13,889 nt of DNA from CAZFQG01 sp964520785 (GTDB lineage Bacteria; Planctomycetota; Planctomycetia; Pirellulales; Thermoguttaceae), in contig CAZFQG010000172.1 in the NCBI GenBank assembly GCA_964520785.1, forward strand, positions 1-13,889. Direction: 5' to 3'. Positions within the stretch are counted from its first letter, which is position 1. Each line of letters begins with the position of its first letter. Positions 6,551 through 13,788 of the stretch are shown in pieces. Under the pieces are notes generated by a model that made no database searches, was not told the DNA's origin, and worked only from the letters and a program-made list of their open reading frames with translations. The translations under genes and the position numbers were made by a program.

Positions 6551-8383
6551 TTAGACGTCCGCCGACCGGGATTCGTCACTTTCCCAGACTACCGCGTGCG
6601 GGAAGGGGATTCTGAAATCGTCCAAACTTTCGCTGGAAAAGAGGGAGCCAGATTCACCCCGGGGTTCACGCACGAAGGGCAACGATTCGAAGATCATCTC
6701 GATCGGTCGGTTCCTTTCCGTCTTCCTGAAGTTGGCGATGATTGACGAGAATCCCGTCTTCGCGGCGAATCCGGCGAACTGGCAGACGACCGACTGCTCG
6801 ATCTTTTTCTGCGCCGCCCGGCACGAGATCACCAGGTCCTTGATTTCAAGGACCGGTTTGCGGGAAAGCTCGAGCGATACGAATCCGACGATTCCCAGAT
6901 CGCCGACGACGTCGGAACAAGCGAAGGCGAAGCAGCGGATTGAAGGTAACGACAGAAGCCGTTCGTATTCCTTCCGGGTGTAGCGATGCGTAGAGAGATT
7001 CAATTGGTTGCTCCGTTGAAGCAGTTCAAAACAGCGGTTTCGGACGTCTTCGCCCGTAACCGGCAAGATCGATATCCTGATGTCGAGGCTTTCCAGATAG
7101 CTTTCGAAGTCATCCCCGAATCGTTCTCGAATGGCATCGCGTTTCATGGAAGCGAGATAGGTCTTTCGTCTGCGCCTGCTCATGGTAGTGACGGGAACGT
7201 CAAACTCAAAGCGTGAAAGGAGATATCCGATCTCGGCGTCCGAATAGACTCGGACGCAGCCGAGCCGTCGGACATCGCGCCGTTCGTGCTCCGAGTCGTC
7301 CACCAAGGCGAACGTATCCAAACCGATGTTCATCGCCGAGGCGATCTGGATCAAGTTTTCGGTCTTGCGGCCCCAGTTGATCGCCGGATAGACGAACCAT
7401 TCGGCCAGACCTCGCGATTCCAGAACGGCCCACGCGTCGTCATGCGAATTCTTGCTGACGATCGTACTTACGATGCCCCGTTCGTCGAGCGCCTCAATGA
7501 CGTCGATCGCCCGTTGGTTCACCTCGAGGGCATCGGGACCGTCTTCGGTCAAGACTCCCTTCCAAAGGGTGTTGTCAAGGTCCCATGCGACGCACTTAAC
7601 CTTTTCGGCCGGACGTGAAGGTCTTGCGGACGGCGCGTATTTGACGAAATCCAACCAGGTGAAGACAAGTCGCGGCTTCTTGTCATTCTGGGGAGAGAGA
7701 AAGATGCGGAGGCAGTCGTCGAGGTCGCGCGGGACGTTGAAGAGGCCGTAGGGCAGTTCGAACTGGTTCCAACCGGGAAGGAGTTCAATCGTATCGACGA
7801 GCAGAATCGAGTCTTCCCGATCGCACCGCAGACGGAGAGTCACGTTCTCGGATTCGGCCGAATAGACTTCCATCCGGAACACATCCCAATCAATCGGCCC
7901 GAAAGGCTTTTTTTTCCGGAAACCGCGGGCGAGCAGATGCCTCAGCGCCCCAAGCGGCTTGAGGGTGGGACTGAGGCAAGAAACCAGGAGAGACGCGCGC
8001 AAAGCCAATCGGTTGATCCCGTTCGTGAACCGCGCCTTCCTCCGCGCTTGAGATACCGTGAGGCGGTCGGTGGGTCGAAAAACGGTTTCGATCTTTCCCC
8101 ACGTCCGGAAACGCAGGTCGACCCCGTATCGGAAGAGCCCCGAGAAGGAGTAGTCCGGTACGAACCCATACGCCGTTCGCTTGCACTTCTTGTCGAGCCG
8201 TTGAAGGTAATGGCGACATTGACGGTAGCATTCCGGAGGAGCACATTCAAGGCAGTGTTCCTTCCACCACGTATCCGAGACGCACTCGATACCGTCAATT
8301 GAGAACGGTTCGTCGGGACGGCCCGGATCGAGCGAGCGTTCCTCGGCGTGCATTCCGTGAATCCTCCAGGTCAGATCGAACAC
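6551..8383 (-). CDS. FkbH-like HAD-IIIC/GNAT protein with Cys-rich N-terminus
   Basis: A 610-residue protein starting at GTG. Residues about 260-400 are an HAD-IIIC phosphatase-like domain: DLDNTLWKG at 268-276 (Asp268, Asp270), IVSKN at 308-312, INWGRKTENL at 335-344 and LVDDSEHER at 360-368. Residues about 430-575 are the FkbH-type GNAT fold: RSNQLNLSTHRYTRKEY at 457-473, GDLGIVGFV at 494-502 and VISCRAAQ at 518-525 (Cys521). Known FkbH proteins dephosphorylate 1,3-bisphosphoglycerate and load glyceryl onto an ACP; that function is inferred here. The N-terminus is unusual: Cys44, Cys47, Cys52, Cys56 and Cys67 form a compact metal-binding-like cluster. A probable beta-sandwich region follows (about 165-250, with LLPGWNQFELP at 201-211). 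The start is supported by AAGGAG 9 bases upstream; ATG at 8353 would cost 10 residues and lacks that site. Transcribed with the upstream deacetylase and convergent with the GNAT gene, with 47 bases between stops. Confidence 0.88.
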   Translation of the reverse strand: MFDLTWRIHGMHAEERSLDPGRPDEPFSIDGIECVSDTWWKEHCLECAPPECYRQCRHYLQRLDKKCKRTAYGFVPDYSFSGLFRYGVDLRFRTWGKIETVFRPTDRLTVSQARRKARFTNGINRLALRASLLVSCLSPTLKPLGALRHLLARGFRKKKPFGPIDWDVFRMEVYSAESENVTLRLRCDREDSILLVDTIELLPGWNQFELPYGLFNVPRDLDDCLRIFLSPQNDKKPRLVFTWLDFVKYAPSARPSRPAEKVKCVAWDLDNTLWKGVLTEDGPDALEVNQRAIDVIEALDERGIVSTIVSKNSHDDAWAVLESRGLAEWFVYPAINWGRKTENLIQIASAMNIGLDTFALVDDSEHERRDVRRLGCVRVYSDAEIGYLLSRFEFDVPVTTMSRRRRKTYLASMKRDAIRERFGDDFESYLESLDIRISILPVTGEDVRNRCFELLQRSNQLNLSTHRYTRKEYERLLSLPSIRCFAFACSDVVGDLGIVGFVSLELSRKPVLEIKDLVISCRAAQKKIEQSVVCQFAGFAAKTGFSSIIANFRKTERNRPIEMIFESLPFVREPRGESGSLFSSESLDDFRIPFPHAVVWESDESRSADV

Positions 8384-8392
8384 TCGCCCGGA

Positions 8393-8398
8393 CTCCTT
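8393..8398 (-). promoter_or_regulatory. Shine-Dalgarno overlapping the deacetylase stop codon
   Basis: On the minus strand the sequence reads TAAGGAG, so the deacetylase TAA stop (8397-8399) and the AAGGAG ribosome site share bases. The site is 9 bases from the GTG start at 8383. This decides the FkbH-like start and indicates translational coupling of the two genes. Confidence 0.8.
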
Positions 8399-9155
8399 AT
8401 AACGACGCGTAAGAAATCAGTTCGAGTGACGTTCCACTCAGCGATCTCCAATCCGACTTCAGAAGATCGGTCTCCTTCGCCGAGTAGGGATGGCCGGGAT
8501 GGCACATCAGCTCGAGAGTGCGTAGCTTCGGAAGATGATTCCGTTTCAGCAATTCCACGAAGGTGCTGAAGGAGGTCAACCCGGCGGTCGTCCGCGTTCG
8601 GTAGAAATTCCGCAGACAGAAATGCCACAGCCGCTTCGCCAAAAGGGTCTTTCCGCCAACGGGACGATCTTCGGCGGAGTACAGCGTTCGAGTCGTTCGC
8701 ACCCGACGGACGCCAAACGCCCTCTGCAACTTCTTCAATTCCATGAAAAGCCAGGGAATCGTGTGCGCGTGATGGTGCGAGTCAAAATGGGAAATACGAA
8801 CCCCCGCTTCTCGAACGCGGCTGACTTGCGCGGTCCACTCGGCCAGAATCGCCTCCTTAAGCCGGCGGGTCGGTTCGGCCTCGCGAATCCTCCCGGTAAA
8901 GACCCCTTTTTCGTCCGTGATACCGGCTGAGCGGAATACGTCGGCGCCGGCAAGCGGCGTAAACTCCGTGAGGTTCAGGTGCACCCCGAACGACGCCGTG
9001 GAAAACTCCTTCGCCCTGGAGACGGCCAGCTCGAACGCATTGCCGTTCGCCATGATCGTCGTGGAACTGATGGTTCCCGACGCCAGCAACTCGCAGATTG
9101 CTTCGGTTACCTCATTGGACATGCCAAAGTCGTCGGCATTGATGATGATCTTCAT
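8397..9155 (-). CDS. ChbG/YdjC-family carbohydrate deacetylase
   Basis: A 252-residue enzyme of the ChbG/YdjC family, metal-dependent deacetylases that remove N-acetyl groups from sugars such as chitobiose or lipid-linked GlcNAc. The metal and catalytic motifs are present: NADDFG at 6-11 (Asp8, Asp9), FGVHLNLTE at 56-64 (His59), FDSHHHAHT at 124-132 (Asp125, His127, His129), and ELMCHPGHP at 215-223 (His219). Length is normal for the family. I place the start at ATG 9155 because family members begin directly with the first beta strand (MKIIINADDFG). A GTG at 9167 would add four residues, and neither start has a strong Shine-Dalgarno. It is the first gene of a two-gene minus-strand operon under a near-consensus promoter at 9227-9255. 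In context it probably unmasks an amine on a sugar that is later re-acylated. That is inference; the true substrate is not visible. Confidence 0.88.
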   Translation of the reverse strand: MKIIINADDFGMSNEVTEAICELLASGTISSTTIMANGNAFELAVSRAKEFSTASFGVHLNLTEFTPLAGADVFRSAGITDEKGVFTGRIREAEPTRRLKEAILAEWTAQVSRVREAGVRISHFDSHHHAHTIPWLFMELKKLQRAFGVRRVRTTRTLYSAEDRPVGGKTLLAKRLWHFCLRNFYRTRTTAGLTSFSTFVELLKRNHLPKLRTLELMCHPGHPYSAKETDLLKSDWRSLSGTSLELISYASL

Positions 9156-9226
9156 TCGCGCGTTCACATGCCCAGTCTTGTTTCGCCGAAGGAGCTACAT
9201 CGTCGGCCCCTGGATATCTATTGCGC

Positions 9227-9255
9227 ATTGTAGCACGCGAGTGGGGAGCTGTCAA
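9227..9255 (-). promoter_or_regulatory. Near-consensus sigma70 promoter for deacetylase-FkbH operon
   Basis: On the minus strand a perfect -35 TTGACA (9250-9255) is followed by a 17-base spacer and a -10 TACAAT (9227-9232, five of six). A TGn extended -10 lies directly upstream of the -10. Transcription should start near 9220, giving a leader of about 65 bases before ATG 9155. This is the clearest promoter in the window. Confidence 0.8.
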
Positions 9256-9270
9256 AGGGTGGATTATTAC

Positions 9271-9284
9271 CGATATCAATATCG
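9271..9284. repeat. 14-base palindrome, candidate operator
   Basis: CGATATCAATATCG is a perfect 6-2-6 inverted repeat, 16 bases upstream of the -35 box of the minus-strand promoter. The position fits an activator or repressor binding site. There is no second copy or nearby regulator gene, so the role is unproven. Confidence 0.35.
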
Positions 9285-9427
9285 TTGCGTTCTTGCGGTA
9301 TTTGGGGAGGTGTTTCGGTACTCGAAACCAGAAGTCGCGAGCTAGCGTTTTCTGCGCGAGAACCCTTCAAGAGGGCCAGACCCATACATCCCTGTCCCCG
9401 GCGTTCCACCAGGGACGAAATGGGGGG

Positions 9428-9456
9428 TTGTGCGCTTTCCCTGTTTCAGATAGGAT
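9428..9456 (+). promoter_or_regulatory. Weak promoter candidate for MoxR operon
   Basis: TTGTGC at 9428-9433 and TAGGAT at 9451-9456 are separated by 17 bases. The match is partial (three and four of six), but it is the best-spaced pair upstream of the MoxR start and would give a leader of roughly 50 bases. Confidence 0.3.
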
Positions 9457-9499
9457 AAAACTCGAGGCGGTGCCGGGGGGGCCGCGTTTTTTCTTTCGC

Positions 9500-9504
9500 G
9501 GGAG
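9500..9504 (+). promoter_or_regulatory. Ribosome binding site of MoxR gene
   Basis: GGGAG, 6 bases before the ATG at 9511, which supports that start. Confidence 0.55.
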
Positions 9505-9510
9505 ACCACC

Positions 9511-10464
9511 ATGTCCCAAGTGACGCAGACGTCCAAACGGATCATCGCCAACATCGAAACCGTCATCGTTGGAAAACGGCGGCAGATCGTCCTCACCTTG
9601 GCCTCTCTCTACTGCGAGGGGCACCTCCTGCTCGAAGACGTCCCCGGCGTCGCCAAGACGATTCTCGCCCGGGCCTTGGCCGGGAGTATCGGATGCCTCT
9701 TCAAGAGGGTCCAGTGCACGCCGGACCTGCTCCCTACCGACGTCACCGGCACCTCGGTCTTCAACCAGAAGACGAGCGAATTCGAATTCCGCCCCGGTCC
9801 GGTTTTCGCCAATATCGTCCTGGCCGACGAAATCAACCGGGCCACCCCGCGGACCCAGTCTTCCCTGCTGGAGGCGATGGCTGAGTCGAGCGTTTCCATC
9901 GACGGGACGACCTACGCCCTCAAACAGCCGTTTTTCGTGGTCGCCACGCAGAACCCGGTCGATCATGAGGGGACATTCGCGCTGCCGGAGGCCCAATTGG
10001 ACCGCTTCTTCATGAAGTTCGGGCTGGGTTACCCCAACATGGAGGAGGAAATCCGGATGCTTGCCCTCCTCCGGGATGAGCACCCGATCGCGCGCCTGAA
10101 CCCGGTGGCGACAGGGGAGGAGATTCTCGCCTGCCGCAAGGCGGTCCGCGAGGTCCGCGTGGGAGAGAAGATCGTCCACTACATCACCACGCTCGTCCAC
10201 CGCACGCGGGAACATGAGGAACTCGCGCTGGGGGGCAGCCCCAGGGCGTCGATCGCCCTGTACCGTGCGTCGCAGGCACTGGCCGCCATTCAGGGCCGCG
10301 ATTATGTCCTCCCGGACGACGTCCAGCAGGTGGCGCAGCCGACGCTGGCGCACCGAATGATCGTCCGCCCCGAGTGCCGGCTTCGCAAGGTGACCGCGGA
10401 GGGAGTCGTCAAGGAGATCATCGAAAACACCCCGGTTCCCACTCACCACGATGCGGCCGAATAA
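9511..10464 (+). CDS. MoxR-family AAA+ ATPase
   Basis: A 317-residue MoxR ATPase of typical family length. Motifs in order: Walker A EDVPGVAKT at 42-50, Walker B NIVLADEINRA at 101-111, sensor 1 ATQNP at 145-149, the family-specific GTFALPEAQLDRF at 154-166, and sensor 2 SPRA at 243-246 in the lid domain. MoxR proteins are cytoplasmic chaperone-like ATPases that act on partner proteins, often together with DUF58 and von Willebrand A proteins encoded next to them. The DUF58 gene begins 17 bases after this stop, so they very likely form one transcript and one functional system. The start ATG has GGGAG 6 bases upstream, and the protein begins with a helix as in the family. The target of remodelling is unknown; envelope or stress roles are typical. 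Confidence 0.95.
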   Translation: MSQVTQTSKRIIANIETVIVGKRRQIVLTLASLYCEGHLLLEDVPGVAKTILARALAGSIGCLFKRVQCTPDLLPTDVTGTSVFNQKTSEFEFRPGPVFANIVLADEINRATPRTQSSLLEAMAESSVSIDGTTYALKQPFFVVATQNPVDHEGTFALPEAQLDRFFMKFGLGYPNMEEEIRMLALLRDEHPIARLNPVATGEEILACRKAVREVRVGEKIVHYITTLVHRTREHEELALGGSPRASIALYRASQALAAIQGRDYVLPDDVQQVAQPTLAHRMIVRPECRLRKVTAEGVVKEIIENTPVPTHHDAAE

Positions 10465-10481
10465 CCGCCCCGGTTCGTGCC

Positions 10482-11801
10482 ATGAAGTTCTACGTCTACG
10501 CCGCCGCCGCTTTCCTTGCCGCCTTCGCCCTGGGGGCGGGCTACGCGGTCTACGTCGCCTATGCCGCCTTCGGCGCGATTCTCGCGTGCCGGTATCTGGC
10601 GAACCGGTGGTCGCGGAGCCTTTCGGCCGTCCGCACGTGCCGCAAGTTCACGGCGGAGGTGGAGGACACGATCCCGATCGCCCTCGTCATTCGGAATGCC
10701 GGTACGATGCCGATCGTTTGGACCCTCGTTGAAGACATCCTCCCGCCGGGTGCCTTCCGCAAACACGACGGCCGCATGACCGTGACCGGAACGACCCTTC
10801 GCGCGATGTCGCTCCGCGCCGGTGAGCGCAAGACGCTTTCCTATCAAGTCCAGTTTCACCGCCGCGGCTATTACCGGATCGGACCGTTGCTCCAAGAGAC
10901 GGGCGACCTTCTGGGGTTTTACCGCAAGTGCCGGGTCGTGACGGAGCCGCATTATATTCTCGTCTATCCCAAGGTGCTCACGATCGATGGTTGGGAGGTC
11001 GCCTCGCCGCGGCCGGTCGGCGAAGTCCGTCTGGGATGCCGCCTCTTCGAGGACCCGACGCGGATCGCCGGCGTCCGCCTCTACGAACGGGGCGACCCGC
11101 TGAACCACATCCACTGGAAGGCGACCGCGAGGACCGGAACCCTCCACACCCGGTTGCACGACCCGTCCAGCGTGGCGGGGGCGACGATTCTACTCGATTT
11201 CGGCAAGAGTTCTTACAGTCCCAAATCGGAACCGTACCGGAGCGAATTGGCGATCACGGCGGCCGCGTCCGTCGCGCACGCGATGTACGAAATGGGCCAC
11301 CAGGTCGGTCTGCTCACCAACGGCGTCGACGCGGCCAGCGGAGTCGCCGCCGCGGACCAGCCTGGCACCGGCGAATACGGCTCCCGCGACGCGGCCAGGA
11401 CCGGAGCCGAGTCGGCCGACGCGGAGGCGATCGTCCGGCCTCTGGTCGTGCCCGCCGACAAGGGGGCGGGGCAATTCATGCGGATTTGGGAGTTGCTGGC
11501 ACGGGTGGAATTGTCGGAGGGGATCGGCCTGGCCGAGACGGTGATCCACTACGCCGGGAATGTGGCCAGAGACGCGACGGTGTTCGCGATTCTGGCCGAA
11601 GTCACGCCGGAAATCGCCGTCGCCTTGGGGGCGCTCCGCCGCCGGGGAATGGCCGTTTCGGCCGTGATCAATACCTACTACGACGAGGACTTCGAGGAAT
11701 CCGCGAAGTGGCTGCTGGCCGAACATATCGAGGTCCGCCACTTGCGCGACGAGGAAAGTGTCGTGTCGCTGTGCAAAGACGTGGCGCTGAGCCACGTGTA
11801 G
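10482..11801 (+). CDS. DUF58 domain protein, MoxR partner
   Basis: A 439-residue protein with an N-terminal hydrophobic hairpin (about residues 5-40, two membrane segments: YAAAAFLAAFALGAGY and VAYAAFGAILACRYLA). A beta-rich region at about 50-165 follows, then the DUF58 signature at about 193-226, with GVRLYERGDPLNHIHWKATARTG as its core. The C-terminal half is a von Willebrand A-like fold (ATILLDFGKSSY at 234-245, later strands at 366-372 and 392-398). An insertion of about 45 residues near 282-328, rich in Ala, Gly, Asp and Ser, interrupts that fold. DUF58 proteins are almost always encoded beside MoxR ATPases and probably anchor or receive their action at the membrane. I start it at ATG 10482 because 36 codons of open frame upstream lie inside the MoxR gene and are not protein-like. 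The next gene follows after 14 bases. Confidence 0.9.
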   Translation: MKFYVYAAAAFLAAFALGAGYAVYVAYAAFGAILACRYLANRWSRSLSAVRTCRKFTAEVEDTIPIALVIRNAGTMPIVWTLVEDILPPGAFRKHDGRMTVTGTTLRAMSLRAGERKTLSYQVQFHRRGYYRIGPLLQETGDLLGFYRKCRVVTEPHYILVYPKVLTIDGWEVASPRPVGEVRLGCRLFEDPTRIAGVRLYERGDPLNHIHWKATARTGTLHTRLHDPSSVAGATILLDFGKSSYSPKSEPYRSELAITAAASVAHAMYEMGHQVGLLTNGVDAASGVAAADQPGTGEYGSRDAARTGAESADAEAIVRPLVVPADKGAGQFMRIWELLARVELSEGIGLAETVIHYAGNVARDATVFAILAEVTPEIAVALGALRRRGMAVSAVINTYYDEDFEESAKWLLAEHIEVRHLRDEESVVSLCKDVALSHV

Positions 11802-11815
11802 GAGTGAACCCATTC

Positions 11816-13750
11816 ATGGCCCGACCACCGGACAAAACCGTCATCGACTATCTGATCATCGCCGTGTGCCCCGTGCTGATCGGCTTGATGGTGGGGAGCC
11901 TGGCGTTTTTCGTGCTCGAGTGTACCTACGACGGCCGGCACGACGCGCGAATCCGCTGGATCGTGGCCCTGTTCGTGGTGGCCGTCGTCGGGATCGGGCG
12001 GATTTCCATCGAAATGGACAAGGGGAAGGCCGGGGCCTATGGAATTGCGCTGGCTTCGGTGACGTTTCTGGCCGTCATGCGGTTCTCACCGGTCACGTTT
12101 CCGGTGATGTGCCTGATCGTGGGGCTCACCTGGTGGGCTTCGCACAAGCTGACGTGGAACTGCACGTTCATCGACGAGGACGAGGAAGACGTCGGCCGGG
12201 GCCTCCTCGAGCCGGAAGAGGACGACAACAAACGCCGCCGCGGCTGGTCGTTCCTGGGTTCTCTCTTCATCGAACCGGAAGAACGCCGCCACCCGCCGGG
12301 GGCGTGGATTGTCTACTTCGCGCTGGTGGCGATTCCACTCTTCACGCTGGGACAGTGGATGATTCCGGCGTCGGAACCGGATGCAAGGCGGAACGCCGCG
12401 CAGTACGTGGGATTGTATCTCTTAAGCGCCCTCCTTCTGCTGGCGGCGACAAGCCTATTGGGACTGCGGCGCTATTTGCGGCGACGTGGGGCGGAAATGC
12501 CCAACGACATGGCCGCCGCCTGGCTCGTAACGGCAGGGGTTCTGGTTCTCCTGTGCGCCTGGCTGGCCGGGTTTCTACCACGGCCCGGTACCGGCCAGGA
12601 ATCGCAGATGCTCGCGTCGCTTCGCCGCTTCATCAATAGCGGCCAGCCGTCGAACTCGGCCTCGTACGTCGCCCCGGGGAACGACGCGGCGGAGGAAAAC
12701 CCCGAGGACTATGCGGGCTCCGGCCGGAAGGAGGAACCGGGCCCCGGGGGCGAACCGCAAGAAGAAACCGCACCCGAAGGGGGCAAACCGCAAGGAGAAG
12801 GAGGTGCTGCCGGCGAGGGCTCGGCTTCCGGCGGTGCGGAAGGGAAAGGGAAAGGGGAAGAGAAGACACCGCAAAACACGGACGGCTCCGGCAAGGAGGC
12901 CGGCGGGCAGTCCGGCGAAGGTGCATCCGGCGGAGAGAATTCGGGGGGAGCCGATTCCCGAGGTTCGCAGTCAGAAGGGGCGCAGTCGGGTGGGTCCAAA
13001 TCGAAAGCGTCCAAATCGGAGGAATCTCGCCGCGCACAGCGGTCCGAATCGGGGGAGGGGCAGGAGTCGCGCCAGAACGAGGAGAAGGACGATTCCGAGG
13101 ATGAAGCGAAGGGGGGAATCAGGGGACTCGAGCCGCCGAGTTCGCCTCCTACTCCGCGACCCGGCGTCCCGCCGTTTTCGCTGACGCAGTTGTCCGGCGG
13201 GTTGACGACGCTCCTCCGCTGGGTTGCGTTTCTCGCCCTGCTTTGCCTCGTCGCCTACTGGGCGTATCGCCACCGCGACGAGTTGATCCAGGCGATCCGC
13301 GAAATCATCGAATCGCTCAGGGCGTTCTGGCAGGGGCTCTTCGGAACCGGACGGAAGAAAGAGGAGGCGGTTAAGGAGGCCGCGGCTTTGGCCGTCGCCG
13401 CGCCGAGAAAGCGGTTTGGCGACTTGACCGATCCGTTTAGAAGCGGGCTTTCGGGCCGGATGGACTCGCGGCGGCTCGTTGAGTACACGTTCGAGGCGGT
13501 GGAAACGTGGGCGGCCGACCTGGGAATGGACCGCCGCGAAGAGGAAACGCCCCGCCAATTCCTCGGCCGGCTCCGCGATAGCGACGCCCTTCCTGCGGAC
13601 GCCCTGAACCTGCTCAACGAGGCATATTCGCGATTGACATATGACGCGTTTGGTAAATTCTCCTCAGACGGGGGTCGGTTCGAAATGCGACTGCAAACCC
13701 TTTGGATGGCGATGTCACGGGCGACCGGTTCATCCCCCGTCCCACAATGA
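11816..13750 (+). CDS. Multi-pass membrane protein with C-terminal DUF4129-like domain
   Basis: A 644-residue membrane protein. About seven hydrophobic segments occupy the first 256 residues (about 11-36, 47-65, 72-88, 92-109, 162-183, 197-216, 233-254). A long low-complexity stretch rich in Gly, Ser, Glu and Lys runs from about 284 to 440, then a proline-rich linker, another membrane segment at 464-483, and a C-terminal domain (about 550-635) resembling DUF4129, with LVEYTFEAVETWAADLG, TPRQFLGRL and the closing YDAFGKFSSDGGRFEMRLQTLW block. Bacterial TgpA-type proteins have membrane segments, a transglutaminase core and DUF4129; here the low-complexity region sits where the core would be, and no Cys-His-Asp transglutaminase motifs are visible. 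Start ATG 11816 has AGGAG at 11800-11804, 11 bases upstream and overlapping the DUF58 stop; an in-frame GTG at 11804 would add four residues. It probably works with MoxR and DUF58 at the membrane. Confidence 0.85.
   Translation: MARPPDKTVIDYLIIAVCPVLIGLMVGSLAFFVLECTYDGRHDARIRWIVALFVVAVVGIGRISIEMDKGKAGAYGIALASVTFLAVMRFSPVTFPVMCLIVGLTWWASHKLTWNCTFIDEDEEDVGRGLLEPEEDDNKRRRGWSFLGSLFIEPEERRHPPGAWIVYFALVAIPLFTLGQWMIPASEPDARRNAAQYVGLYLLSALLLLAATSLLGLRRYLRRRGAEMPNDMAAAWLVTAGVLVLLCAWLAGFLPRPGTGQESQMLASLRRFINSGQPSNSASYVAPGNDAAEENPEDYAGSGRKEEPGPGGEPQEETAPEGGKPQGEGGAAGEGSASGGAEGKGKGEEKTPQNTDGSGKEAGGQSGEGASGGENSGGADSRGSQSEGAQSGGSKSKASKSEESRRAQRSESGEGQESRQNEEKDDSEDEAKGGIRGLEPPSSPPTPRPGVPPFSLTQLSGGLTTLLRWVAFLALLCLVAYWAYRHRDELIQAIREIIESLRAFWQGLFGTGRKKEEAVKEAAALAVAAPRKRFGDLTDPFRSGLSGRMDSRRLVEYTFEAVETWAADLGMDRREEETPRQFLGRLRDSDALPADALNLLNEAYSRLTYDAFGKFSSDGGRFEMRLQTLWMAMSRATGSSPVPQ
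12665..13136 (+). repeat. Low-complexity Gly/Ser/Glu-rich coding segment
   Basis: This part of the membrane protein (residues about 284-440) encodes a disordered stretch in small irregular units such as GEGG, SGG, SKSKASKSEES and GKGKGEE. The DNA has short purine runs (for example GGGAAAGGGAAAGGGG near 12840). Such segments change length easily by slippage. It probably forms a flexible, charged linker between the membrane region and the last membrane segment. Confidence 0.65.
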
Positions 13751-13788
13751 TTCCGCGAACTCGCGCCGATCCATTCAGACGACGCCTT

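Larger units (their letters stand above)
9156..9510. other. Divergent intergenic region
   Basis: About 355 bases between the divergent deacetylase and MoxR genes, with lower G+C than the flanking genes. It holds the strong minus-strand promoter at 9227-9255, a weak plus-strand promoter candidate at 9428-9456, a 14-base palindrome at 9271-9284, and two shorter dyads: GTTTCG/CGAAAC (9312-9317 with 9323-9328) and TCCCTG/CAGGGA (9389-9394 with 9410-9415). Frames open across it are short and have no recognisable protein features, so I call no gene here. Confidence 0.7.

Noticed and set aside
8917..9345. Plus-strand open frame over the deacetylase start and intergenic region
   Set aside because: It is mostly antisense to the deacetylase gene and covers its promoter. 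It shows no domain motif.
10374..10481. 36-codon upstream extension of the DUF58 frame
   Set aside because: It overlaps the end of the MoxR gene, and the extra residues are not protein-like. The protein starting at ATG 10482 begins with the expected membrane hairpin.
10928..11815. 296 codons of open frame upstream of, and in frame with, the DUF4129 gene
   Set aside because: The stretch lies in another frame of the DUF58 gene, is Arg/Gly/Pro-rich with no recognisable features, and a Shine-Dalgarno supports a start at 11816.
13751..13788. Terminator between the DUF4129 gene and the converging dsRNA-binding gene
   Set aside because: Only a very short CGCG/CGCG hairpin is visible, and there is no T-run on either strand after it.
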